Under the pieces are notes generated by a model. That model was not told the origin of the DNA, did no database searches, and was given only the letters and a program-made list of their open reading frames with translations. Shown piece by piece: positions 28,648-36,679 of a stretch of 64,000 bases of DNA. The first letter of the stretch is position 1. The number at the start of each line of letters is the position of its first letter. The DNA is from Streptomyces lucensis JCM 4490. Lineage in GTDB: Bacteria; Actinomycetota; Actinomycetes; Streptomycetales; Streptomycetaceae. The stretch covers positions 434,001-498,000 of the forward strand of contig NZ_BMUE01000002.1 in NCBI RefSeq assembly GCF_014650035.1, written 5' to 3'. Both the position numbers and the translations under genes were made by a program.

Positions 28648-29493
28648 ATGTCCCGCCATGTCGCGATCGTCACCGATTCAACGGCCTACCTGCCGCCACG
28701 GACGATGGAGCGCCACGGCATCACCGCGGTACCGCTGACCGTGGTCCTCGGCGACCGAGCGCTCGAAGAGGGCACCGAGATCTCGACCCGCTCCCTGGCC
28801 CAGGCCCTGCAGAAGCGGCGCCCCGTCACCACCTCCCGCCCCAGCCCCCGGGTCTTCGCGGAGACCTACCGCAGGGTCGCCGAGTCCGGCGCGAGCGCCA
28901 TCGTCTCCCTGCACCTGTCGGCGGAGCTGTCCGGCACCTATGACGCGGCGGTCCTCGCGGCGCGTGAGGCAGCGGTGCCCGTGCGTGTGGTGGACACCGG
29001 CATGGTCGCGATGGCCCTCGGCTTCTGCGCGCTCACCGCGGCCGAGGTGGCCGGCTCCGGCGGCACCGTGGACGAGGCCGTCGCCGCCGCCGAGAAACGG
29101 GCGACGGGCACCTCCGCCTATTTCTACGTCGACACCCTCGACTACCTGCGCCGGGGCGGCCGTATCGGCGCGGCGCAGGCACTCCTCGGCTCCGCACTCG
29201 CCGTCAAACCCCTGCTGCAGCTGGAGGGCGGCCGCATCGAGCTGCTCGAGAAGGTGCGCACGGCCTCCAGGGCGATCGCCCGGCTGGAGGAGATCGCCGC
29301 CGAGCGCGCGGGCGCCGCCGAGGTGGACATCGCCGTGCACCATCTCGCCGCCCCCGAGCGGGCCTCCGCACTCGCCGACCGGCTGCGGGCACGGGTGCCG
29401 GGGCTGGCCGACCTCCATGTCAGCGAGGTCGGAGCGGTGATCGGCGCGCACACGGGACCCGGTCTGCTGGGCGTGGTGGTCTCACCTCGCTGA
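28648..29493 (+). CDS. DegV family fatty-acid-binding protein
   Basis: A 281-residue two-domain protein. VAIVTDSTAYLP at the start, TSRPSP (about 60-66), SLHLSAELSGTYDAA (about 89-103) and the second-domain stretch DTLDYLRRGGRIG (about 163-175) are characteristic of DegV proteins, which bind a fatty acid between the domains; in Firmicutes FakB proteins present it to the kinase FakA. The partner kinase is not in this window. EVGAVIGAHTGPGLLGV closes the protein as expected. It starts at ATG 28648, probably leaderless. Confidence 0.93.
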   Translation: MSRHVAIVTDSTAYLPPRTMERHGITAVPLTVVLGDRALEEGTEISTRSLAQALQKRRPVTTSRPSPRVFAETYRRVAESGASAIVSLHLSAELSGTYDAAVLAAREAAVPVRVVDTGMVAMALGFCALTAAEVAGSGGTVDEAVAAAEKRATGTSAYFYVDTLDYLRRGGRIGAAQALLGSALAVKPLLQLEGGRIELLEKVRTASRAIARLEEIAAERAGAAEVDIAVHHLAAPERASALADRLRARVPGLADLHVSEVGAVIGAHTGPGLLGVVVSPR

Positions 29494-29616
29494 CGAGCGG
29501 GAGCCGCCCTGAGCGGTTTCACTCGTGCGGGTGACGGAGTTTTCCACAAGCGGGCTGTTCTCCCCGGGAACTGACCAAGATCATCGCGAACCGGCGAGGT
29601 GTTCCATCCTCGTCGC

Positions 29617-30747
29617 ATGGCACTTCGATCACGCTCCCGCACAGCTGTCGTGACCAGCGGTCCCGGCCGCGGTCCCACCTCCGACGGCCGTGTCCGCGGC
29701 CACCGCGGCAGCGGCACACGTCACGGCACCGGCCACCGCCGCGGCGCCGACCGGCGTCGCGCCCGTCACCGCCCGCCGGCTCCGGCGGACGAACTGCGCC
29801 GCCGGGCGGAACTCCTGTTCGGCGAACGAGCCGTCCGCCACCAGGAGTCGGGCAACGCGCCGCCGGAGCCGCAGGACCCCGTGGGCGCGGCGACGACGAC
29901 GGTGAGGGGCCCGGTGCCCGGACTGAGCCCGGCGCGTCCGGCGCCTGCGGCCGCACCGGGGCCGACGACGGCTTCGCGACCCGAACGGTCCGGTGCCGCA
30001 CCCCTGTCGGGGCCGCCTGCCACCTCGTCACCGGACTGGCGGGAGCGGGCCGGGCTGGCACTGCGGGAGCGCATGCCTGTGTGGCTGCAGACGCGGTGCG
30101 GGGTGGACCGGCGGGGAGCCGTGGCGCTCGCCGTGGTGCTCGTGGCCGCGGCCGTGTTGGCCGCGCAGCACTTCTGGACCGGCCGCGCCCAGTCCGTGAG
30201 CGCTCCGCAGGTGGTGCGCACGGAGGCTTCCCGCGTCCGGCAGCACGAGGACACCAGGGGCGCCAAGGGCGGTGCGGCCATGGGCGCCTCGACGGCTCCG
30301 GGCGGGGACATCGTCGTGGACGTCAGCGGCAAGGTACGGGAACCGGGCATCCGGCGGCTTCCGGCCGGTTCCCGGGTGGCCGACGCGTTGCGGGCGGCGG
30401 GCGGTGTCCGTCCGGGTGTCGGCACCGACGGCCTCAACCGGGCCCGCTTCCTGGTCGACGGCGAACAGGTCGTCGTGGGCACGCCCGCCGGAGCACCGGC
30501 CGCGCCCGGCCCGGCGGGCGGGGCGGCCGCCGGACCGGTGGGCGCCGGTCCCACGGCCCCGGTGTCCCTGAACACGGCGACCGTGGACCAGCTCGACACC
30601 CTCCCCGGAGTCGGGCCCGTACTGGCCCAGCACGTCATCGACTACCGCACCCAGCACGGTGGTTTCCGCTCGGTGGACGAACTCCGCGAGGTCAACGGGA
30701 TCGGCGACCGCCGCTTCACCGATCTGAAGGCCCTGGTGCGGCCATGA
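29617..30747 (+). CDS. comEA: ComEA-like DNA-binding protein (SLBB plus helix-hairpin-helix)
   Basis: A 376-residue membrane protein. The N-terminal 140 residues are Arg/Pro-rich and basic. One transmembrane helix follows (about 160-182, AVALAVVLVAAAVLAAQHFW), then outside it an SLBB domain (about 225-290, VDVSGKVREPGIRRLPAGSRV) and the ComEA helix-hairpin-helix domain (about 312-376, SLNTATVDQLDTLPGVGPVLA) that binds double-stranded DNA. ATG 29617 is taken as start, though GTG 29599 is possible; neither has a clear binding site. Its stop overlaps the ATG of comEC. Together they look like a DNA-uptake pair, although natural transformation is not generally known in Streptomyces. Confidence 0.88.
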   Translation: MALRSRSRTAVVTSGPGRGPTSDGRVRGHRGSGTRHGTGHRRGADRRRARHRPPAPADELRRRAELLFGERAVRHQESGNAPPEPQDPVGAATTTVRGPVPGLSPARPAPAAAPGPTTASRPERSGAAPLSGPPATSSPDWRERAGLALRERMPVWLQTRCGVDRRGAVALAVVLVAAAVLAAQHFWTGRAQSVSAPQVVRTEASRVRQHEDTRGAKGGAAMGASTAPGGDIVVDVSGKVREPGIRRLPAGSRVADALRAAGGVRPGVGTDGLNRARFLVDGEQVVVGTPAGAPAAPGPAGGAAAGPVGAGPTAPVSLNTATVDQLDTLPGVGPVLAQHVIDYRTQHGGFRSVDELREVNGIGDRRFTDLKALVRP

Positions 30748-33512
30748 GCCGCCCGCGTGACGAAGCCACCCCCGGCCCCGGCCACAACTCCGGCCCCGGC
30801 CCCGGCTCCAACCTCTTCCCCGGCCCCGGCCCGGGGTCCGGGGAGCGCGGGGGCGAGCACGCCGGCCCAACGGGCCCGGTGGACCTGCGCCTGGTGCCGC
30901 CCGCCCTGGCGGCCTGGGCCACGGCGGCCCTGACACTGGACGTGTCCGCGGGCTGGAGCGCCGTGGTCGCGGTCGCCGGCGCGGTCGGCGGGATCCTGCT
31001 GCTGTCGGTGCGGGGGAGGAGACGCACCGTGCGGGTCCGGACGGACGGCCGGAGAGGACGAGAGGGTCCCGGTGCGCGGACCGCACCGCCGCAGGGAGCG
31101 CCAGGCCGGATCACGTGGGCCCGTTCCTCGGCCGCCGCAGTGCTGCTCTGCGTCGCGGCGGCCGCCGCTTCCGCGGGGTTGCACGGGGCGGACGTGCGGC
31201 GCGGCCCGGTGCCCGAACTGGCCCGGCGGTTCGCGACCGTGACCGCCGAGGTCGAGGTGACCGGCGATCCCTGGCTGAGCAGGCCCCAGGTGCACGGTGA
31301 CCACGCGGCGCCCGTGGCGGTGCTGCTCCGCGCGCAGGTGCGCCGTGTCGAACGGAGCGACGGGACGGCTGTGCGCACGCGCACCCCTGTGCTGATGGTC
31401 GTCGACGCGGACATTCCGGCGCCGTGGAGGAGTCCCGCGAGGGGTGAGCGCTCCGGAGAGGCGCCGATGCGCAGGACCGCCGCTCCCGGACCGCCGGGCA
31501 CCCCTGCCCGGGGAGCGGAGCGGCGTGCCGCTTGGCTCGGGGTGTTGCCGTCCACGCGGCTGTGGGTGGGCGGGCGGCTGGCGCCCGCGTCGGGCGGCGG
31601 TGACCGGACCGCGGCCGTGCTCCGGGTGCGCCGCGGGCCGCAGCCGCGGATCGTGGCGGGGCCCAGCGCGCCGCAACGACTGGCGGGGCGGCTCAGGGTG
31701 GGGCTGCGGGAGGCGACCGACGGTCTGCCGGGGGACGCGCGTGCGCTGCTTCCCGGGCTGGTGGTCGGCGACACCGCGCGGATCACGCCCGAGCTGGACG
31801 AGGCCTTCAAGGAAACCGATCTGGCACACACGCTCGCCGTCTCGGGCAGCAACCTCACCGTGCTGCTCGCCCTGCTCATCGGGCCGCCCGGCCTGGCGCA
31901 GCGCGCCGAACGCCGTGGTTTCGCCCCGCGCCTCGGGCTTTCGCTGCGGGTGACCGCCCTGTCCGCGGCAGCGCTGACACTGGGTTTCGTCATCGTGTGC
32001 CGGCCGGACCCCAGCGTGCTGCGCGCCGCCGCCTGCGGTGCGGTCGCCCTGCTCGCCCTGGCCACCGGGCGCCGCAGGTCCCTGGTCCCGGCGCTGGCCA
32101 CGGCGGTCCTGCTGCTGGTGCTGTACGACCCGTGGCTGGCCCGCAGCTACGGCTTCCTGCTCTCCGTACTGGCCACCGGCGCGCTGCTGCTCCTGGCACC
32201 GGGCTGGAGCGAGGCGTTGCGGCGGCGCCGGGTGCCCCCGCGGCTCGCCGAGGCACTGGGCGCGGCGGCGGCGGCGCAGGCCGTGTGCGCGCCGGTGGTG
32301 GCGGTGCTGTCGGCCCGGGTGAGCCTGGTGGCGGTGCCCTGCAACCTGCTGGCCGAGGCCGCTGTGGCGCCGTCCACCGTGCTGGGGTTCGCGGCGCTGG
32401 CGACGGCACCGGTGGCGATGCCGGTGGCCAAGGCGCTTGCTTGGTGCGCGAGTTGGCCGGCCGGATGGATCGCCGGGGTCGCCCGTACGGGGGCGGCGCT
32501 GCCCGGAGCCGGAGTGGACTGGCCCGCGAGCTGGGCGGGAGCGCTGGCGCTCGCGGTGGTCACGGCGGCCGTCGTCCTGGCCGGCCGGAGGCTGCTACGG
32601 CACCCCTGGTGGTGCGGACTCCTCACGGTGGTGCTCCTGCTGGCGGTCGTACGGCCGGCGCCGCTGACCCGGGTGATCACGGGCTGGCCGCCACCGGGCT
32701 GGCGGTTCGCGATGTGCGATGTGGGACAGGGCGACGCGACCGTACTGGCGGCCGGGAGGGGAACCGGAGTGGTCGTGGACGCCGGACCCGATCCGGCGCC
32801 GGTCGACCACTGTCTGCGGCAGCTGGGCATCACCCGCGTCCCCCTCCTCGTCCTCACCCACTTCCACGCCGACCACGTGGCGGGCCTGACCGGCGTTCTC
32901 CGCGGCCGCTCGGTGGCCGAGATCCAGACCACTGGCTTCGAAGAGCCGGCCGGGCAGGCCGAGTTCGTCATGAGGGAGGCGGCCGCACGGCACATCCCCG
33001 TCACGCGTGCCGTCGCGGGGGCGGAACGGCGCACCGGGCCGCTCGCCTGGCGCGTCCTGTGGCCCCCGCCGCAGGCCCGGCCGCCCTCGGGCGCACTGAC
33101 ACCCCCGGCCTGGCCGGGCGCACTGACGGAGCCCGACGGACCGAACGACGCGAGCGTCGCGCTGCTCGTGCGCACGGGCGGACTGCGGCTGTTGCTGCTC
33201 GGGGATCTCGAACCCCCGGCTCAGGAGGCGTTGTCGCGGTCCCCGGCGGTGGCGGAGCTGGCCGGCGTCGACGTACTGAAGGTCGCCCACCACGGCTCGG
33301 CCTACCAGGACCCGGAGCTGATACGGCTGGCGGCGCCCCGGGTGGCCCTCGTGTCCGCCGGAGCCGGCAACCCGTACGGTCACCCGGCACCGTCGACCAT
33401 GGCCGCGCTGCGGGCCGGTGGCGCCACGGTACTGAGCACCGACCGGGACGGAGCGCTGGCGGCCACGGGGACGGGAGGGGCCGCCGGGGAGATACGGGTC
33501 ACGAGGGGGTGA
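30744..33512 (+). CDS. comEC: ComEC/Rec2-family DNA-uptake channel with metallo-hydrolase domain
   Basis: A 922-residue polytopic membrane protein. A Gly/Pro/Ser-rich start (1-45) precedes the first hydrophobic block. The competence domain (about 345-620) contains the family signature HTLAVSGSNLTVLLALL and several helices. The C-terminal third (about 650-920) is a metallo-beta-lactamase fold with THFHADHVAGL and KVAHHGSAYQDPEL, which in some ComEC proteins degrades one DNA strand. The middle soluble part (about 150-310) is probably the outside OB-like domain. ATG 30744 overlaps the comEA stop. The metal-binding residues appear intact. Confidence 0.9.
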   Translation: MSRPRDEATPGPGHNSGPGPGSNLFPGPGPGSGERGGEHAGPTGPVDLRLVPPALAAWATAALTLDVSAGWSAVVAVAGAVGGILLLSVRGRRRTVRVRTDGRRGREGPGARTAPPQGAPGRITWARSSAAAVLLCVAAAAASAGLHGADVRRGPVPELARRFATVTAEVEVTGDPWLSRPQVHGDHAAPVAVLLRAQVRRVERSDGTAVRTRTPVLMVVDADIPAPWRSPARGERSGEAPMRRTAAPGPPGTPARGAERRAAWLGVLPSTRLWVGGRLAPASGGGDRTAAVLRVRRGPQPRIVAGPSAPQRLAGRLRVGLREATDGLPGDARALLPGLVVGDTARITPELDEAFKETDLAHTLAVSGSNLTVLLALLIGPPGLAQRAERRGFAPRLGLSLRVTALSAAALTLGFVIVCRPDPSVLRAAACGAVALLALATGRRRSLVPALATAVLLLVLYDPWLARSYGFLLSVLATGALLLLAPGWSEALRRRRVPPRLAEALGAAAAAQAVCAPVVAVLSARVSLVAVPCNLLAEAAVAPSTVLGFAALATAPVAMPVAKALAWCASWPAGWIAGVARTGAALPGAGVDWPASWAGALALAVVTAAVVLAGRRLLRHPWWCGLLTVVLLLAVVRPAPLTRVITGWPPPGWRFAMCDVGQGDATVLAAGRGTGVVVDAGPDPAPVDHCLRQLGITRVPLLVLTHFHADHVAGLTGVLRGRSVAEIQTTGFEEPAGQAEFVMREAAARHIPVTRAVAGAERRTGPLAWRVLWPPPQARPPSGALTPPAWPGALTEPDGPNDASVALLVRTGGLRLLLLGDLEPPAQEALSRSPAVAELAGVDVLKVAHHGSAYQDPELIRLAAPRVALVSAGAGNPYGHPAPSTMAALRAGGATVLSTDRDGALAATGTGGAAGEIRVTRG

Positions 33513-33588
33513 GACGGGTCACGTGTGACGAGAGCGAGGAGAGGGGAGGTCACACCCCGCACGAACCCGGCGCACGCGCGCGCTCGCC

Positions 33589-33594
33589 CAGACT
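33589..33594 (+). promoter_or_regulatory. Possible -10 box of the nat gene
   Basis: CAGACT, six bases, then ATG 33601. It is a weak match, but the spacing fits the leaderless pattern seen elsewhere in the window. Confidence 0.3.
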
Positions 33595-33600
33595 GGGGCC

Positions 33601-34440
33601 ATGGATTCAGCACAGGTCGATGCCTATCTCCTCCGGCTCGGGGCGGCGCGCCCGGAACGGCCCACCAGTGAGGCGCTGCGCGAGCTGCATCTTCGGCACC
33701 TGCGGACGGTCCCCTTCGAGAATCTGTCGATCCACCTCGGCGAGGAGATCGTGCTGGAGGAGAAGCGCCTGCTGGACAAGGTGACCGGAAGCGGGCGCGG
33801 TGGCTTCTGCTACGAACTGAACGGTGCCTTCGGGTCCTTGCTCACCGCCCTCGGCTACGCGGTCGACCTGCTCGCGGCACGCGTGTACGACGACCAGGGC
33901 CGGGCGGGGATCCCCTACGACCATCTCGCGCTGCGGGTGCGGACGGCGGACGGGGACACCTGGCTGGCCGACGTCGGCTTCGGCGCGCACAGCCACTACC
34001 CGCTGGCCTACGGGGAACGCGGCGAGCAGGACGATCCGGGCGGGAGGTTCCGCCTGGCGGAGGCCGGCCCGGACGCGGCAGGCGTGCGTGGTGGCGGCGG
34101 GCCGGCGGGCGCCGGGGATCTGGACGTCATTCGGGACGGCAGGCCGCAGTACCGGCTGGAGACGCGGGCCCGGGTACTCGGGGACTTCGCGGCCGGCGCC
34201 TGGTGGCACCGCACCTCGCCGCTGTCGCACTTCACACGGTCGCTGGTCTGCTCACGGATCACCGAGGACGGCGGAAGGATCACGCTGGGCGGGCGCACGC
34301 TGACGGCGACGGCCGCCGACGGCACGCGCCGGAAGCGGGAGTTGGGGACGAGCGAGGAGGTGCTCGCGGTGTACCGGGAGCGGTTCGGCATCGAACTGGA
34401 CTCCGAACCGGGCGTGCGGGCCCGGAGACATACCGAATAA
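33601..34440 (+). CDS. nat: Arylamine N-acetyltransferase
   Basis: Transfers acetyl from acetyl-CoA to aromatic amines or hydrazines. It has 279 residues, the normal length. The catalytic triad is complete: C70 in SGRGGFCYELN, H108 in PYDHLAL and D124 in WLADVGFG. VPFENLSIHLGE near residue 38 is also typical. Residues 155-170 contain a Gly-rich insertion (RGGGGPAGAG). A small unknown gene follows after 7 bases, so they are probably cotranscribed. The physiological substrate is unknown. Confidence 0.95.
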   Translation: MDSAQVDAYLLRLGAARPERPTSEALRELHLRHLRTVPFENLSIHLGEEIVLEEKRLLDKVTGSGRGGFCYELNGAFGSLLTALGYAVDLLAARVYDDQGRAGIPYDHLALRVRTADGDTWLADVGFGAHSHYPLAYGERGEQDDPGGRFRLAEAGPDAAGVRGGGGPAGAGDLDVIRDGRPQYRLETRARVLGDFAAGAWWHRTSPLSHFTRSLVCSRITEDGGRITLGGRTLTATAADGTRRKRELGTSEEVLAVYRERFGIELDSEPGVRARRHTE

Positions 34441-34447
34441 TCGGCCC

Positions 34448-34693
34448 GTGAGCGATGTGAGACACGTGCTGGTGCTGCCCGACCGCGACGCCGCCGAGGA
34501 GGCGGCCGAGGCGCTCCGGCAGCGTTTCGGGATCGACGAGGAGCCCCGGCTCGTCCGGGACGCGCTGGCCGGCGAGGACGACGCCGAGGACGCCCAGTGG
34601 CTGCTGGTCCTGCGCGATGAGCACGAGCGGCTGGACCCCGCGGAGCTGGACGAGTTCGCGGGGGAGTGGGACGGCTGGCGCGAGGAGCCGTGA
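34448..34693 (+). CDS. 81-residue acidic protein of unknown function
   Basis: GTG 34448 opens a small, very acidic protein (MSDVRHVLVLPDRDAAEEAA at the start, WDGWREEP at the end) with a predicted strand-helix-strand-helix order. It has no cysteines, signal or membrane segment. It follows nat closely and precedes the 12-bp repeat block. The compact fold and conserved-looking tryptophans argue for a real gene, but I recognise no family. Confidence 0.65.
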   Translation: MSDVRHVLVLPDRDAAEEAAEALRQRFGIDEEPRLVRDALAGEDDAEDAQWLLVLRDEHERLDPAELDEFAGEWDGWREEP

Positions 34694-34715
34694 CCCGTGA
34701 CGGATCCAGGGGCGG

Positions 34716-34822
34716 ACCCCGGGGCGTACTTCGGGACGGACTTCGGGACGGACCTCGAGTCGGACCCCAGGTCGGGCCCCGGGACGGACCCGGGGACGGA
34801 CTCCGGGCACGGTCAGGGACGG
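34716..34822 (+). repeat. 12-bp minisatellite upstream of holA
   Basis: About eight to nine degenerate head-to-tail copies of ACTCCGGGACGG: 34716-34727, 34728-34739, 34740-34751, 34752-34763, 34764-34775, 34776-34787, 34788-34799, then 13- and 10-base partial units. Copies 2 and 3 are identical. As 12 is a multiple of 3 the block stays open in one frame (GTDP/GTDF-like tetrapeptides), but no ribosome binding site supports translation. It lies in the 182 bases between two genes, just before the holA promoter. Confidence 0.85.
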
Positions 34823-34862
34823 GTCGGGGGCCGCGGGCCGGTTCGGTGTCAGTGCCGCGTGG

Positions 34863-34868
34863 GATGCT
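34863..34868 (+). promoter_or_regulatory. -10 box of holA
   Basis: GATGCT, seven bases, then ATG 34876. There is no Shine-Dalgarno, so the transcript is probably leaderless. Confidence 0.35.
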
Positions 34869-34875
34869 GTAGGCG

Positions 34876-35865
34876 ATGGCCAGGAAGACTGCGAATGACG
34901 ACCCTCTCGCCCCGGTGACGCTTGCCGTGGGCCAGGAGGACCTCCTGCTCGACCGCGCCGTGCGGGAGGTGGTGGCCGCCGCCAGGGCCGCCGACGCCGA
35001 CACGGACGTACGCGACCTCACCCCGGACCAGTTGCAGCCCGGCACGCTCGCCGAACTGACCAGTCCCTCGCTCTTCGCCGAGCGCAAAGTCGTGGTCGTA
35101 CGCAATGCGCAGGACCTGTCCGCCGACACGGTCAAGGACGTGAAGGCCTACCTCGGCGGACCCGCCGAGGAGATCACGCTGGTGCTGCTGCACGCCGGCG
35201 GAGCCAAGGGCAAGGGGCTGCTGGACGCCGCGCGCAAGGCGGGCGCGCGGGAGGTGGCCTGCCCGAAGATGACCAAGCCGGCGGACCGGCTGGCCTTCGT
35301 ACGGGGCGAGTTCCGCTCGTCCGGTCGTTCGGCGACACCCGAGGCGTGCCAGGCGCTCTGCGACGCGATCGGCAGCGACCTGCGGGAGCTGGCCTCGGCT
35401 GTCTCGCAGCTGATCGCCGACGTGGAGGGCACGATCGACGAGGCGGTCGTCGGGCGGTACTACACCGGCCGGGCGGAGGCCTCCAGCTTCACGGTCGCCG
35501 ACCGGGCCGTGGAGGGGCGTACGGCGGAGGCGCTGGAAGCGCTGAGGTGGTCGCTGGCGACGGGTGTGGCGCCGGTGATGATCACCAGTGCGCTGGCGCA
35601 GGGCGTGCGGGCCATCGGCAAGCTGTCCTCCGCGCGCGGGGGCAGACCGGCGGACCTGGCCCGTGAGCTGGGCATGCCGCCGTGGAAGATCGACCGGGTG
35701 CGCCAGCAGATGCGCGGCTGGACCCCGGACGGGGTGGCGGTGGCGCTCAGAGCGGTGGCGGATGCCGACGCCGGCGTCAAGGGCGGTGGCGACGATCCCG
35801 AGTACGCCCTGGAGAAGGCGGTCGTGACGATCGCCCGTGCCGCCCGGTCACGCGGACGCGGATAG
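34876..35865 (+). CDS. holA: DNA polymerase III subunit delta
   Basis: Clamp-loader subunit that opens the beta clamp. It has 329 residues. The N-terminal AAA-like domain (TLAVGQEDLLLDRAVREVV, then FAERKVVVVRNAQ near 67) and the C-terminal helical collar domain (about 200-325, APVMITSALAQGVRAIGKL) are as expected; the P-loop is absent, as in other delta subunits. It is convergent with rpsT. The order comEA-comEC-holA-rpsT is common in bacteria and supports the call. Confidence 0.93.
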   Translation: MARKTANDDPLAPVTLAVGQEDLLLDRAVREVVAAARAADADTDVRDLTPDQLQPGTLAELTSPSLFAERKVVVVRNAQDLSADTVKDVKAYLGGPAEEITLVLLHAGGAKGKGLLDAARKAGAREVACPKMTKPADRLAFVRGEFRSSGRSATPEACQALCDAIGSDLRELASAVSQLIADVEGTIDEAVVGRYYTGRAEASSFTVADRAVEGRTAEALEALRWSLATGVAPVMITSALAQGVRAIGKLSSARGGRPADLARELGMPPWKIDRVRQQMRGWTPDGVAVALRAVADADAGVKGGGDDPEYALEKAVVTIARAARSRGRG

Positions 35866-35938
35866 CCGACCCCGCGCGCTCGCCGCTGAGCGCTCGCCCT
35901 TGAGCGCCTACGCCTGCGCGCCTGCGCGCTCACCGTGC

Positions 35939-36005
35939 ACGCAGACCCCCGGTCTGCGCCCGCACCCCCCGTACGCAGGCCCCCCGGTCTGCGCCCGCAC
36001 CCCCG
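35939..36005. repeat. Two tandem copies of a hairpin-forming 33-bp unit
   Basis: Copies at about 35939-35970 and 35973-36005 share CCCCCGGTCTGCGCCCGCAC. The first contains the perfect palindrome GCAGACC-CCC-GGTCTGC (35941-35957) and the second a near copy with one G-U pair. The 322-base gap 35866-36187 also holds shorter GCTCGCC/GAGCGC repeats and the terminator below; no gene is seen in it. Confidence 0.75.
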
Positions 36006-36015
36006 ATACACCGAA

Positions 36016-36056
36016 GACCCCGCCACCCGCCCTGGGGAAGGGCAGGCGCCGGGGTC
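36016..36056. terminator. Terminator between holA and rpsT
   Basis: GACCCCG and CGGGGTC form an outer stem around GCCCT-GGGGA-AGGGC. TTT follows on the + strand. It lies between convergent genes and may work in both directions. Confidence 0.65.
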
Positions 36057-36187
36057 CTGGTTTCAAGCTGTCGAGCCCGTTCCCGCGTGGCGAACGCAGG
36101 CCGCGAACAGGCTCTTGGGCGCCGGACGGGAGCGGATGAGAGAGGGCCCGCTCTGGGTCCTTCCGGCAGTCAGATCAGGAAGGAGGT

Positions 36188-36454
36188 TCAGCCCTTGAGG
36201 GTCGCGACCTTGGAAGCAAGCGCCGACTTCTTGTTGGCGGCCTGGTTCTTGTGGATGACGCCCTTGGAGACGGCCTTGTCGAGCGCACGCGCGGCAGCGC
36301 GCTGCAGCTCGGTGGCCTTCTCGACGTCACCCGCGGCAGCGGCCTCGCGGGCCTTGCGGATCGCGGTCTTCAGGGAGGACTTGACGGCCTTGTTGCGCAG
36401 CCGAGCCTTCTCGTTGGTCTTGATCCGCTTGATCTGGGACTTGATGTTCGCCAC
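36188..36454 (-). CDS. rpsT: 30S ribosomal protein S20
   Basis: Small-subunit ribosomal protein S20 binding 16S rRNA. The 88 residues are very basic and helical: [20 protein letters not shown] at the start, with [19 protein letters not shown] in the C-terminal half, both typical. It starts with GTG at 36454. It has its own leftward promoter (36561-36590), a leader of about 100 bases and a hairpin in that leader. It is divergent from lepA, as in many actinobacteria. Confidence 0.97.
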   Translation of the reverse strand: MANIKSQIKRIKTNEKARLRNKAVKSSLKTAIRKAREAAAAGDVEKATELQRAAARALDKAVSKGVIHKNQAANKKSALASKVATLKG

Positions 36455-36475
36455 GAAGGAGCCTTTTCAGGTTCT

Positions 36476-36502
36476 GGTACGGGGCCGCTCGGGTCCCGTA
36501 CC
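36476..36502 (-). promoter_or_regulatory. Hairpin in the rpsT leader
   Basis: GGTACGGG (36476-36483) pairs with CCCGTACC (36495-36502) with an 11-base loop, 20 bases before the rpsT start. S20 is autoregulated at the translation level in E. coli, so this may be a control element; that is an inference. Confidence 0.4.
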
Positions 36503-36560
36503 GGTGATCCAAAATGTTTTGTCGCGCCTCGCGCTGAGAGGGCATGAGGCACAGCCATCT

Positions 36561-36590
36561 ACAGTACCAGTGGCCCTCCGGACGGCCCAA
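36561..36590 (-). promoter_or_regulatory. Promoter of rpsT
   Basis: Read leftward: TTGGGC (36590-36585), an 18-base spacer and TACTGT (36566-36561). Confidence 0.45.
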
Positions 36591-36679
36591 AACGGCCCCC
36601 GGTCCCTGCGCGTGGGACCATGGAGACTACGTAACGATCCGACCCGAGGCATAAGGCGCCTCAAGAGACAGGACCCTGC

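Noticed and set aside
34697..34918. 73-codon frame through the 12-bp repeat block
   Set aside because: It is open only because the repeat length is a multiple of three; no ribosome binding site, and it runs into holA in another frame.
34716..36005. Repeat blocks as a CRISPR array
   Set aside because: Units are 12 or 33 bp with no unique spacers and there are no cas genes.
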